A stretch of 39,355 nt of DNA, from the NCBI GenBank assembly GCA_046536535.1, contig JAWDMO010000004.1, positions 1-39,355 on the forward strand, written 5' to 3'. This stretch comes from Conexivisphaera sp046536535 (GTDB taxonomy: Archaea > Thermoproteota > Nitrososphaeria > Conexivisphaerales > Conexivisphaeraceae). A program made the translations under genes and the position numbers. Each line of letters starts with the position of its first letter. The stretch's first letter is position 1. Shown one piece after another: positions 7,215 through 14,946 of the stretch. Under the pieces are notes generated by a model. It was not told where the DNA came from. It made no database searches and saw only the letters and a list, made by a program, of their open reading frames with translations.

Positions 7215-7922
7215 TGAAACGCAGCGAACCCCCTTTCATCCATCGCGCGCAGTTCACTCGGGGCGGATATTCCACCAGGGGATGCTCCGCGCCCGGTCAA
7301 CTCATGGAGCTGGTCAGCCGAAAGTCCTCATCATAGCTCAGGACTCGGCAAAGACATCATCCCGATCAAGCACGCGCGCTGCCCTATTTTTAGGTATCTT
7401 TGAATATGCGAGCTACAGCATCCTAAAGGGCCGGCTTCTCCTGCGGGCTCGATCCCCCGCGGCGGATGTTCCATCGAACGAAACCGCCCCCAACCCGGTC
7501 CACGAAGGCGGGGGTCCCGTGCGGATATGAACGTGGAGGGGGGGCCTGTTGCGCGCGTCCCCCGCGGCCTCGTCTCAATCCCTCGCCCACGGGATCCTCA
7601 CAAGCCCCCGGATCGGCGGAACGGTCCCTCCTCCATAATATTTAACACGCGGCGTTCCACTCCGTGGCCGGATGATGAGCGTCGGAACTTCTGAGCCGCC
7701 CGCGCGGCAATGAAGTCCACATATGCTCTGATGTGTTCCAACAGCGCCGGAATCGCCACGATGGACAGCAAATCTTAAATGTAGCCACGTGGGCGGTGAA
7801 TCCGGAGCTAGGTGATATGAAGGAATGCCGCTCGACTCAGAGCGGTCCGAAGACGAGGGCGAGGCTTCGCCCCCGCATCCTCCAGGTTATCCCGCATCCT
7901 CCTCATCGGGAGGTAGCGCCCC
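7215..7922. other. 708-nt intergenic region with a tnpB relic
   Basis: No full gene is convincing here. The middle (7425-7530) holds a tnpB C-terminal relic on the minus strand, described separately. TATA-like stretches occur near 7383 (CTATTTTTAGG), 7638 (ATAATATTTAAC) and 7772 (AAATCTTAAATG), the last about 150 nt before the PLP-enzyme operon, and could drive transcription of the operon with an unusually long leader. A G/C palindrome GGGCGAGGCTTCGCCCCC at 7857-7874 lies about 50 nt before the first operon start. Confidence 0.35.
7425..7530 (-). pseudogene. tnpB C-terminal remnant (IS200/IS605 family)
   Basis: Read on the minus strand, the segment gives VSFDGTSAAGD and then, after small deletions, GAGCCCGCAGGAGAAGCCGG..CCCTTTAG. 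It aligns with VPFDGTSAVGDAGSSPVGEA and GACCTTTAG of the remnant at 35841-35975. The CCTCCACG...CACGGGAC stretch upstream (on the minus strand) matches the THLHTGRDG part. It is more decayed than the copies at 32.8 and 35.9 kb. Confidence 0.55.
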
Positions 7923-8861
7923 ATGCTGGTAAGGCAGGAGCTGAGCTACTATAGGACGCCGCTCCTCAGGCTGTCGTCCATGGAGCGCCTCCTCGCGCGG
8001 GAGGACTCCAGGATCTACGCGAAGTACGAGGGTGTGAACCCCACCGGGACGCACAAGGACCGCGCCGCCGCGCTCCACGTGCAGAGGGCGCTCGAGGGCG
8101 GTTACAGGGTGCTCACGGCGGGCACGTGCGGGAACTTCGGGGTATCGCTCGCGTACTACTCCAGGATGGTAGGGGCGAGGGCCGTGATATTCGTGCCGCG
8201 CCGCTACACGCTGGAGCGCATGGCGGATCTCAGGAGGTACGGGGCACAGCTGGTGTTCGTCGACGGATCTTACGAGGACGCGGTGGATGCCAGCGTCAGC
8301 GCGGCATCCGTGAACGGATGGTACGACGCGAACCCGGGATCGGTGAATACATCGGTCAACTTCGAGGCGTACTCCTCGCTCGCGTACGAGGTGGCGTGGG
8401 AGCTCGGGGATCCGCCCGACACCGTGGTGCTTCCGGTGGGGAACGGCACGACGCTCGCCGGCGTGTACATGGGGTTCAGGAGGCTCAGGGACCTGGGCTA
8501 CATAGAGGGCGTGCCGAGGATGATAGGCGTCACCACGGCGCACGGGAACTCGGCCATTGACAGCTTCCTCGGCGGCCTGGACAGGGCGATCCCCCTCTCG
8601 TCCGTGAAGGAGACCAGGTACAACGAGCCGCTCGTCTCGATGATATCGTTCGATGGGGACGCCGCGCTCCGGGCGCTGAGGGAGAGCGGCGGGGCCGCGC
8701 TGAGGGTGCCGGACAGGGCCATGCTGAGCAACTCCAGGCTCCTCAGGGAGCTCGAGGGGATCGACGTGCTGCCGGCGTCCGCCTCCGTGGTGGAGGCGCT
8801 GAAGATGCTGGACGGCGGCAGCCACGCGCTCATACTCACCGGCCGGTGGCATCCGCCATGA
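7923..8861 (+). CDS. PLP-dependent fold-type II enzyme, threonine-synthase-like
   Basis: A 312-residue protein of the tryptophan-synthase-beta (fold type II) PLP superfamily. NPTGTHKDRAA (residues 39-49) carries the Schiff-base Lys 45; TAGTCGNFGVSLAYYS is the substrate carboxylate loop; LPVGNGTTLAGVYMG is the phosphate-binding glycine loop. The closest familiar pattern is threonine synthase, but at 312 residues it lacks the N-terminal extension and zinc site of many archaeal threonine synthases. Related folds include cysteate synthase, diaminopropionate ammonia-lyase and serine racemase. It is the first gene of a four-gene overlapping operon (ATGA junction with the next), so its true substrate is probably set by that unknown pathway rather than by threonine synthesis. 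Confidence 0.8.
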   Translation: MLVRQELSYYRTPLLRLSSMERLLAREDSRIYAKYEGVNPTGTHKDRAAALHVQRALEGGYRVLTAGTCGNFGVSLAYYSRMVGARAVIFVPRRYTLERMADLRRYGAQLVFVDGSYEDAVDASVSAASVNGWYDANPGSVNTSVNFEAYSSLAYEVAWELGDPPDTVVLPVGNGTTLAGVYMGFRRLRDLGYIEGVPRMIGVTTAHGNSAIDSFLGGLDRAIPLSSVKETRYNEPLVSMISFDGDAALRALRESGGAALRVPDRAMLSNSRLLRELEGIDVLPASASVVEALKMLDGGSHALILTGRWHPP

Positions 8862-9937
8862 GAAGGAAGGCGCTGATACTGGCGGAGGGCGTCTACGGCA
8901 ACACCGACGGCAAGACCGCGCACGGGCTGGTCCGCCGCTCGGACAGGTTCGACGTGCTGGGCGTGATAGATAGCTCGTTCGCCGGGATGGACGCCGGCGA
9001 GGTCCTCGACGGAAGGCGCCGGGGGATAAAGATCTACGCCAGCCTGGCGGACGCCCTGGGCGAGCATCCGGACGCCGAGGTACTGATAATAGGCGCCGCG
9101 GTCGCGGGCGGCCGCCTCCCACCCGGCTACAGGGACCAGGTGCTGGCCGCGCTCGCGCACGGGATGGACGTGGTGTCGGGGCTCCACGAATTCCTGAGCG
9201 ATGACCCGGAGATCTCGAGGGCTGCGTCCGACCACGGCGCCGAGATAGTGGACGTGAGGAAGATCTACAGCGGCTGGAGGACCTTCTACACCGGCGAAAT
9301 CGATGGCGTGGATTCCCTGAAGATAGTGGTCGTCGGCACGGACTCCGCAATAGGCAAGAGGACGACCGCGCTCATGCTGGCGGACGCCCTGAACTCGCGC
9401 GGCGTGAGGACAGCGTTCGTCGGCACCGGCCAGACGGCCTGGATGCAGGGCGCGAAGTACGGGATAGTCCTGGACGCGATGGTGAACGATTTCATAACAG
9501 GGGGGCTGGAGAGGGAGGTGGTCCGGGCATACGAGGAGGAGGCGCCCGACGCGATCGTAATTCCGGGCCAGGGGTCCCTCCTGCACCCCGCGTTCCCGGG
9601 CAGCCTGGAGATACTGACCGCCGTGAGGCCCGACGTGGTGGTCCTGCAGCACGCGCCCGGAAGGTCGCATCTGGACGGGTTCCCCCAGTACCCGATGCCG
9701 GACATCGGGAGATATCTGAAGCTGCTGGAGCTCATAACCGGCAGGCGCGTCTACGCGATAACGATAAACGCGGAGGGCATGTCGCCCCGGGATGTGGACG
9801 AGGTCGCCGCGGATTACGAGTCGAAGTACGGCGTCGTGTCCTGCGCCCCGCTTCAGCACGGCGTGGACAGGATCGTGGACAGGCTGATCGGGGACTTTCC
9901 GCGCCTGCGCTCGGCCGCCGCGAGGATATCGAGATGA
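8858..9937 (+). CDS. DUF1611 P-loop protein (DgcN-like N-acyltransferase family)
   Basis: A 359-residue protein from the ATG at 8858, which overlaps the preceding stop as ATGA; a GTG at 8846 is a possible earlier start. The N-terminal Rossmann-like part (to about residue 130) includes GNTDGKTAHGLVR and LIIGAAVAGG. The C-terminal P-loop NTPase-like part has GTDSAIGKRTT (residues 160-170), a DUF1611 hallmark, followed by FVGTGQTAWMQG, PGQGSLLHP and a QHAPGRSHLDGF segment. One studied bacterial member, DgcN, N-acetylates D-glutamate with acetyl-CoA before epimerisation. The family is clear. A D-amino-acid substrate here is an inference from that homologue. Confidence 0.85.
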   Translation: MRRKALILAEGVYGNTDGKTAHGLVRRSDRFDVLGVIDSSFAGMDAGEVLDGRRRGIKIYASLADALGEHPDAEVLIIGAAVAGGRLPPGYRDQVLAALAHGMDVVSGLHEFLSDDPEISRAASDHGAEIVDVRKIYSGWRTFYTGEIDGVDSLKIVVVGTDSAIGKRTTALMLADALNSRGVRTAFVGTGQTAWMQGAKYGIVLDAMVNDFITGGLEREVVRAYEEEAPDAIVIPGQGSLLHPAFPGSLEILTAVRPDVVVLQHAPGRSHLDGFPQYPMPDIGRYLKLLELITGRRVYAITINAEGMSPRDVDEVAADYESKYGVVSCAPLQHGVDRIVDRLIGDFPRLRSAAARISR

Positions 9938-11421
9938 CCGCCCCGGACATCACGTGCTTCGACGAGCTGAGGATCGAAAATCTCCGCGTGGAGCGCCGCA
10001 GGATATCGGCGGATTACTCCTTGAGGGCGCTCGACGGCTCCGAGGTCCGCTATCGCCTGATACACTCATACCCGGAGGAAATCCCGGCGGAGTTCTCGGG
10101 CGAGGTCGGCGCCCTCATGGCGTCGGTCCCCGCGATAAATTACGCGCTGTTCACCCGGAGGATGGTGTTCGACGTCCCCCTGAGCGATGAGGACGTCCGG
10201 TTCATAACCGACATGTCGGAAGCCGTCGCACGGGACATATTCGTGAACAGGATAGTCAACAGGACGGGGTACGTGAAGGACGAGTACGCGCCGGATCCAT
10301 CGAGGGTCGGGCCGGAGGACGCCCGGCCGAGGGCGGAGCTCGAGTTCCCCGTTCGCTCGGATCCCCGCGGGATGGACGCGCTGGATAACGGCAGATGCGG
10401 CGTGATGTCGTCGGGGGGCAAGGAGAGCCTCCTCACGTACGGCGTGGCGCGGGACGCCGGCTGCGAACCCTATCCCTGTTTCTTCAACGAGTCCGGCCAC
10501 CACTGGTTGACGGCCGTGAAGGCCTACAGATGGCTGAGCGCCAACGAGCCGAGGACCCTGCGCGTGTGGAGCAACGTCGACCGGCTCTATTCCGCGATCG
10601 AGCGCAGCATGAGGATAATCAGGAAGGACGCGCTGCGCAGGAGGCGCCCCGAGGTTTATCCCGTGAGGCTCTTCTTCTTCGAGCACTACGTGTTCTCGTG
10701 CCTCCCGCTGCTCTACAAGAGGCGCGTGGGGAACGTCATCCTGGGGAACGAGTACGACGACCCCTCCGGCCTCACGTACGAGTTCAACGGCATCAGGCAC
10801 TACTACGCGGTCTACGACCAGAGCCAGGAGTTCGACGCGTACATGGCCGGGTGGTTCAGGAGGCGGGGATGGGCGTTCCGCCAGTGGTCGGCGGTGAGGC
10901 CGCTCTCCGGGCTGCTCGTCGAGAGGATCCTCTCCAGGAGATACCCGGAGCTCTTCAGGCTGCAGGTGAGCTGTCACTCGGCGCACGGCGACGGCGGGGA
11001 CGTGCGGCCGTGCGGGACGTGTTTCAAGTGCAACGGCATTCAGCTTTTCCTGCTGGCCAACGGAGCGGACCCCGGCGTCATAGGGTACACGAGGGAACAG
11101 GTGGACGGGCTGCCGGGGCGCATATCGCGCGGCATGATAAGGCTCGACGGGGACGAGCTCGAGCACTCCATGTATCTGGCGACCGAGATGACAGGGATGA
11201 ATTTCCCGGGCGGCCGCCGTCACCCGCACGTAGAGGCCCTCCAGTTCGACGACAGAAACTCCCGGTTCGACGCGATTCCGCCCGATATGAGGGAGCGCAT
11301 ATGGTCGATTTACGAGGGCTACGCGGGCGGATACGCGTACCTGTCGGGCGGGAAATGGACCGAGATAACGAGGGAAGAGGCCCTCAGGAGGGCATCGGAG
11401 GGGGATCTATGGAGCCGGTGA
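9934..11421 (+). CDS. PP-loop ATP-pyrophosphatase-like enzyme with a C-terminal Cys motif
   Basis: A 495-residue protein, ATGA-coupled to the DUF1611 gene. MSSGGKESLLTYG (residues 158-170) is the SGGxxS PP-loop that binds ATP and releases PPi, as in AMP-forming adenylating enzymes. Further on come ILGNEYDDPSG (269-279), YAVYDQSQEFD and, at 347-366, four Cys (C347 and CGTCFKC 360-366) that could bind zinc or a cluster. About 140 N-terminal residues precede the PP-loop domain. The layout recalls MurL-like glutamate epimerases, which consume ATP to AMP and PPi, but I cannot confirm that without a search. tRNA-thiolation or QueC-like roles fit worse because the gene is embedded in a small-molecule operon. 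Confidence 0.65.
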   Translation: MTAPDITCFDELRIENLRVERRRISADYSLRALDGSEVRYRLIHSYPEEIPAEFSGEVGALMASVPAINYALFTRRMVFDVPLSDEDVRFITDMSEAVARDIFVNRIVNRTGYVKDEYAPDPSRVGPEDARPRAELEFPVRSDPRGMDALDNGRCGVMSSGGKESLLTYGVARDAGCEPYPCFFNESGHHWLTAVKAYRWLSANEPRTLRVWSNVDRLYSAIERSMRIIRKDALRRRRPEVYPVRLFFFEHYVFSCLPLLYKRRVGNVILGNEYDDPSGLTYEFNGIRHYYAVYDQSQEFDAYMAGWFRRRGWAFRQWSAVRPLSGLLVERILSRRYPELFRLQVSCHSAHGDGGDVRPCGTCFKCNGIQLFLLANGADPGVIGYTREQVDGLPGRISRGMIRLDGDELEHSMYLATEMTGMNFPGGRRHPHVEALQFDDRNSRFDAIPPDMRERIWSIYEGYAGGYAYLSGGKWTEITREEALRRASEGDLWSR

Positions 11422-12473
11422 TAGTGGAGGGCGGCGACGAGATCCTCGAGGACGTAATCGAGCTCGACGAGGAGGTGAGCTGGGAGTTTGTCGGCGAGGA
11501 GTACAGGTCGATGGGGTACGACGAGTACTCCAGGAGGCACCGGGAGCTGTTCCTCTCGATATATCGCTCCCCGGGGGAGCAGCGGTTCATCGCGGCGTAC
11601 GATGGATCGGCGCGGCTCGTGGGGGTCGCCTGGGTCAAAGAGGAGTTTGACACGGTTAATTACGTGAGATACGCGTACCTGTACGATCTGGAGGTCAGGA
11701 GCGAATACAGGCGCACCGGAATAGGAAGGGCGCTCCTCGAGCGGGCCATCGATTATTGCAGGCGGGCCGGATACAGCAAGCTGGGGCTTCGCGTGGAGCT
11801 GGGGAACACCCCGGCGCTGAATCTGTACAGGCGCTCAGGCTTCAGGCCCACCGCGCTTTTCATGGAGCTGGACGTCGGGGAAAAGCCGCCTCCTGAGGGC
11901 GGCCCCGGCGCCGACCACCAGGACCGCGGGCGGCGACGACCCCGCCGCCATGGCCGGGATTTCCGAGATTGGGGCATCTATTATCCTCTGGGATCCGGTG
12001 CACCCGTTGAACACCAGCGACGCGGGCGTCCCGGGGCCGACGGCGCGCCCGATTATGTCGGCGATCAGCTGCAGGTTGGACAGGGGCATGAGCACCACGA
12101 GCGTATCGACGGCGCCCGCGAGCTTTCCGAGGTCGGCGGGCGGCGGTCCCTCCGCGGTCCTCCCCGTGGTGACCGCGAAGCTCGAGGAACCCCATCTGCT
12201 CGCGAGCGGTATCCCGGCGCATCCGGGAACGCCGACGGCCGAGCTGATCCCGGGCACGAGCTCGCACCTGATCCCCCTCGTCAGGAGGTACGCGCACTCC
12301 TCCTCGCCCCTCCCGAAGGTCAGCGGATCCCCTCCCTTGAGCCGCACGACGCGCATTCCGGCCAGCGCGCGGCGCTCCATCAGCGAGTTTATCTCGTCCT
12401 GGGACGGACCCCTCCCCCCTGGCGCCTTGCCGACGTCGATGAGCTCGGCGCCCTCCCTGGCGTGGGACAGTGA
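11409..12473 (+). CDS. GNAT-family N-acetyltransferase with an antisense-coded tail (stop codon missing)
   Basis: The ATG at 11409 overlaps the previous gene by 13 nt. Residues 1-155 form a complete GNAT domain: a variable N-terminus, YAYLYDLEVRSEYRRTGIGR with the acetyl-CoA-binding R-R-T-G-I-G-R-A loop, and the closing LRVELGNTPALNLYRRSGF. A normal member would stop near 11880. Here the frame stays open for about 200 more codons to 12473, entirely antisense to the SUMT gene, in low-complexity Arg/Gly/Pro-rich sequence. Either the tail is a non-protein artefact of a lost stop, or one base is missing near the GGGGAAAA run at 11877-11884: a shift there gives a TGA within 15 nt. The GNAT domain itself is secure and is the last gene of the operon. 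Confidence 0.6.
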   Translation: MEPVIVEGGDEILEDVIELDEEVSWEFVGEEYRSMGYDEYSRRHRELFLSIYRSPGEQRFIAAYDGSARLVGVAWVKEEFDTVNYVRYAYLYDLEVRSEYRRTGIGRALLERAIDYCRRAGYSKLGLRVELGNTPALNLYRRSGFRPTALFMELDVGEKPPPEGGPGADHQDRGRRRPRRHGRDFRDWGIYYPLGSGAPVEHQRRGRPGADGAPDYVGDQLQVGQGHEHHERIDGARELSEVGGRRSLRGPPRGDREARGTPSARERYPGASGNADGRADPGHELAPDPPRQEVRALLLAPPEGQRIPSLEPHDAHSGQRAALHQRVYLVLGRTPPPWRLADVDELGALPGVGQ

Positions 12474-12596
12474 ATCGGGCGGCGCCAGCCTGTCGTAGAG
12501 GATCACGTCCGCCTCGGACAGGAGCCTCGCCGCCTTGAGCGTCAGGAGCTCCGGATCGCCGGGCCCCGCCCCCACTATGTACACTATGCCGCTCAT
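11835..12596 (-). CDS. cobA: Uroporphyrinogen-III C-methyltransferase (SUMT)
   Basis: A protein of about 253 residues that methylates C2 and C7 of uroporphyrinogen III with SAM to give precorrin-2. It begins MSGIVYIVGAGPGDPELLT, the canonical SUMT N-terminus, then has VILYDRLAPP, VVRLKGGDPLTFGRGEEE (the substrate and SAM site), VPGISSAVGVPGCAGIPL, FAVTTGR and a C-terminal PPAVLVVG. The ATG at 12596 overlaps the hemL stop as ATGA and is preferred over the ATG at 12605. It is the last gene of the minus-strand heme arm (ahbAB, ahbC, hemB, hemL, cobA). Its 3' end runs against the GNAT gene of the opposite strand. Confidence 0.95.
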   Translation of the reverse strand: MSGIVYIVGAGPGDPELLTLKAARLLSEADVILYDRLAPPDSLSHAREGAELIDVGKAPGGRGPSQDEINSLMERRALAGMRVVRLKGGDPLTFGRGEEECAYLLTRGIRCELVPGISSAVGVPGCAGIPLASRWGSSSFAVTTGRTAEGPPPADLGKLAGAVDTLVVLMPLSNLQLIADIIGRAVGPGTPASLVFNGCTGSQRIIDAPISEIPAMAAGSSPPAVLVVGAGAALRRRLFPDVQLHEKRGGPEA

Positions 12597-13846
12597 CCCG
12601 GCCATGCGCTCCTGATGCCGTCCACAGTGCGGGCAACGTCCTCATCGCCGTGCGCGGCGCTCGCGAACCAGGACTCCATCTGGCTCGGCGGGGACGCTAT
12701 GCCGCGCCGCGTCAGCGCCTCGTGCAGCGCCATGTAAACCCCGGATCTCGAACCCCTGGCGTCGTCCGCGTCCATCACCGGCGGCTTCCTCATGAACACC
12801 TGGAACATGCTCCCGACGATGTTCACCGCGACCTCCTCGCCGTCCAGGCGCATGCGGGAGAGCTCCTCGGCGACCGCCCTGGCCGCGCGCTCCGCGCGGG
12901 AGTACGGCCACCCCTCCTCCAGGATCCCCAGCGTGGCCAGCCCCGCCGCCATGGATACCGGATGGCCGTTGAACGTGCCCGCGTTGTAGACGGGGCCCGC
13001 GGGGGCCAGCGCGTCCATGATGTCCGATCCGGCCACCACCGCTCCCACGGGGAATCCGCCGCCGATTATCTTGCCAAGCACCGTTATATCCGGCCTGATG
13101 CCGTAGAGGCCGCCAGCGCCCCGGAGCCCCAGCCTGAACCCGGTGACGACCTCGTCGAAGATGAGCAGCGCCCCGGTGCGATCGGCCTCCTCCCTGAGCG
13201 TCCCCAGGAAATCCGCGGACGCGGGGACGACCCCCATATTGGCGGCCACCGGCTCCACTATGATGGCCGCTACGTCCTCCCCGAGATCCCTCATCGCGTC
13301 CGCCGCGCCCGCGCTGTCATTGTACCTGAGCACGGCGGTCGCGTTCGCGAATTCCGCTGGAACGCCCGCGGACGACGGAACCCCGCGGGGTCCATCGCCC
13401 CTTCTGGAGAGGAGCGCGTCGGACGCGCCGTGGTAGCATCCGTCGAACTTCACGATAGTCCTCCTCCCGGTCACGCCCCTGGCGAGCCTCACGGCCGTCA
13501 TGGCGGCCTCCCCTCCCGAGTTGACGAACCTGACCTTTCCGGGCCCGTAGTAGCTCGATATCTTCCCGGCGAGCTCCACCTCCGACTTGGATGGTGCACC
13601 GTAGAGCCAGCCCCTGTCCAGCTGCTCCTCCACCGCCCTCCGCACGCGCTCATCCGCGTGGCCCAGGATCAGCGGGCCGTAGCCCATGATCCAGTCGACG
13701 AATTCCGCCCCGTCCGGCGTCCATATGCGCGCCCCCCGCGCGCGCTCCACGAAGAATGGGCTGGGCCTGACGGATGCCCTCACCGGGCTGCTGACTCCTC
13801 CCGGGAGGAGGCGCCTGGCGTCCTCGCGCAGCGCATCAGAAGACAT
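12593..13846 (-). CDS. hemL: Glutamate-1-semialdehyde 2,1-aminomutase
   Basis: A 417-residue class-III-like PLP aminomutase that converts glutamate-1-semialdehyde to 5-aminolevulinate. Visible: LLPGGVSSPVRA at the N-terminus, VNSGGEAAMTAVR (residues 108-120; PLP phosphate loop, GTEA replaced by GGEA), FDGCYHG, FDEVVTGFR (230-238) and the Schiff-base Lys 259 in LGKIIGGGFPVGA. The hemB stop overlaps this start by 11 nt and the SUMT start overlaps this stop. With HemB it feeds the tetrapyrrole pathway; glutamyl-tRNA reductase, which makes its substrate, is not in the window. Confidence 0.96.
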   Translation of the reverse strand: MSSDALREDARRLLPGGVSSPVRASVRPSPFFVERARGARIWTPDGAEFVDWIMGYGPLILGHADERVRRAVEEQLDRGWLYGAPSKSEVELAGKISSYYGPGKVRFVNSGGEAAMTAVRLARGVTGRRTIVKFDGCYHGASDALLSRRGDGPRGVPSSAGVPAEFANATAVLRYNDSAGAADAMRDLGEDVAAIIVEPVAANMGVVPASADFLGTLREEADRTGALLIFDEVVTGFRLGLRGAGGLYGIRPDITVLGKIIGGGFPVGAVVAGSDIMDALAPAGPVYNAGTFNGHPVSMAAGLATLGILEEGWPYSRAERAARAVAEELSRMRLDGEEVAVNIVGSMFQVFMRKPPVMDADDARGSRSGVYMALHEALTRRGIASPPSQMESWFASAAHGDEDVARTVDGIRSAWPG

Positions 13847-14846
13847 GCCCCCCCATCTCCCTCAGGAGCTCGGCGGCGCGCGGCGCGTAGTAGGTTATTA
13901 TCGCGTCCGCCCCCGCCCTCCTTATGGCGTAGAGCATCTCCAGCAGGGATCTGTCCTCGTCCAGCCATCCCCTCTCGCCCGCCGCCTTCACCATGGAGTA
14001 TTCCCCGCTCACGCTGTACGCCGCGAGCGGATACTGCGGGAACGCGTCCTTCACGAGCCTGATGACGTCCAGGTACGGGAGCGCCGGTTTCACCATCAAA
14101 ATATCCGCCCCCTCCTCGGCGTCCAGCTCCGCCTCCTTCAGCGCCTCCATCGCGTTCCTGGGGTCCATCTGATAGGTCCTCCTGTCGCCGAACGCCGGGG
14201 CCGATTCCGCGGCCTCCCTGAACGGCCCGTAGAAATTGCTTGCGTACTTGACGGAGTACGCCATTATCAGCACGTCCCCGAATCCAGCCTCGTCCAGCGA
14301 TCTCCTGAGCTGTCCCACGACTCCGTCCATCATGCTGCTCGGCCCCACGACGTCCGCCCCCGCCTCCGCGTGGCTCACGGCTATCTTCCCCATGTACGGC
14401 AGGGTCGCGTCGTTATCCACTCTCCACCGATCTCCGCTCCGGGCAACTATCCCGCAGTGACCATGGCTGGTGTACTGGCACATGCAGACGTCCGTCATGA
14501 GCGTGGCGCGCTCCCCGAGCTCCCTCCTGAGCTCCCTCACCGCCCTCTGGACCACGCCCTGCGGATTGTACGCCTCGGTGGCGGCCTCGTCCTTGCGCGC
14601 CGGTATCCCGAACAGGAGGAATTTGTCCACGCCCTTCTCCAGGATCCTCTTGGCCTCGTCGGCGACGCTCCCAAGCGGCCACCGGTAGATGCCGGGCATC
14701 GCCTCTATGGGCACCGGCTCCCGGGCGTCCTCCTGCACGAACAGCGGCGCTATCAGCCTCTCCGGCCCGAGGTCCGTCTCGGCCACCAGGTTCCTCATCC
14801 TCTGGCTGGACCTGAGCCTTCTCGGCCTCACGGTGGGGAATTCCAT
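13836..14846 (-). CDS. hemB: Porphobilinogen synthase (5-aminolevulinate dehydratase), zinc type
   Basis: A 336-residue enzyme that condenses two 5-aminolevulinates to porphobilinogen. The zinc ligands are Cys 121, 123 and 131 in DVCMCQYTSHGHCG; the catalytic lysines are Lys 200 (AYSVKYASNFYGPFR) and Lys 253 (MVKPALPYLD). The frame is open far upstream (to 15101), but the family N-terminus PTVRPRRLRSSQRMRNLV starts with the ATG at 14846, so that start is chosen. About 100 nt separate it from ahbC upstream, the only real gap in this arm; a weak promoter could lie there. Downstream it overlaps hemL by 11 nt. Confidence 0.96.
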   Translation of the reverse strand: MEFPTVRPRRLRSSQRMRNLVAETDLGPERLIAPLFVQEDAREPVPIEAMPGIYRWPLGSVADEAKRILEKGVDKFLLFGIPARKDEAATEAYNPQGVVQRAVRELRRELGERATLMTDVCMCQYTSHGHCGIVARSGDRWRVDNDATLPYMGKIAVSHAEAGADVVGPSSMMDGVVGQLRRSLDEAGFGDVLIMAYSVKYASNFYGPFREAAESAPAFGDRRTYQMDPRNAMEALKEAELDAEEGADILMVKPALPYLDVIRLVKDAFPQYPLAAYSVSGEYSMVKAAGERGWLDEDRSLLEMLYAIRRAGADAIITYYAPRAAELLREMGGHVF

Positions 14847-14946
14847 GGGCCATCGGCGCCGCGCGCCGGCTTTATCCTTTTGGGGCTTTGAAGCGGGAAG
14901 CCCCCCGCGATGGCCGGGCGGTTCACCCCTTTGTACGATCTCGATA

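Noticed and set aside
7640..7922. Small gene before the PLP operon
   Set aside because: The only open frame (about 7733-7954) overlaps the operon start in another frame and has no TATA box at a suitable distance or recognisable sequence.
10395..11408. Plus-strand frame upstream of the GNAT domain in the same phase
   Set aside because: Lies over the PP-loop gene in another frame and has no domain; the GNAT domain starts at the ATG at 11409.
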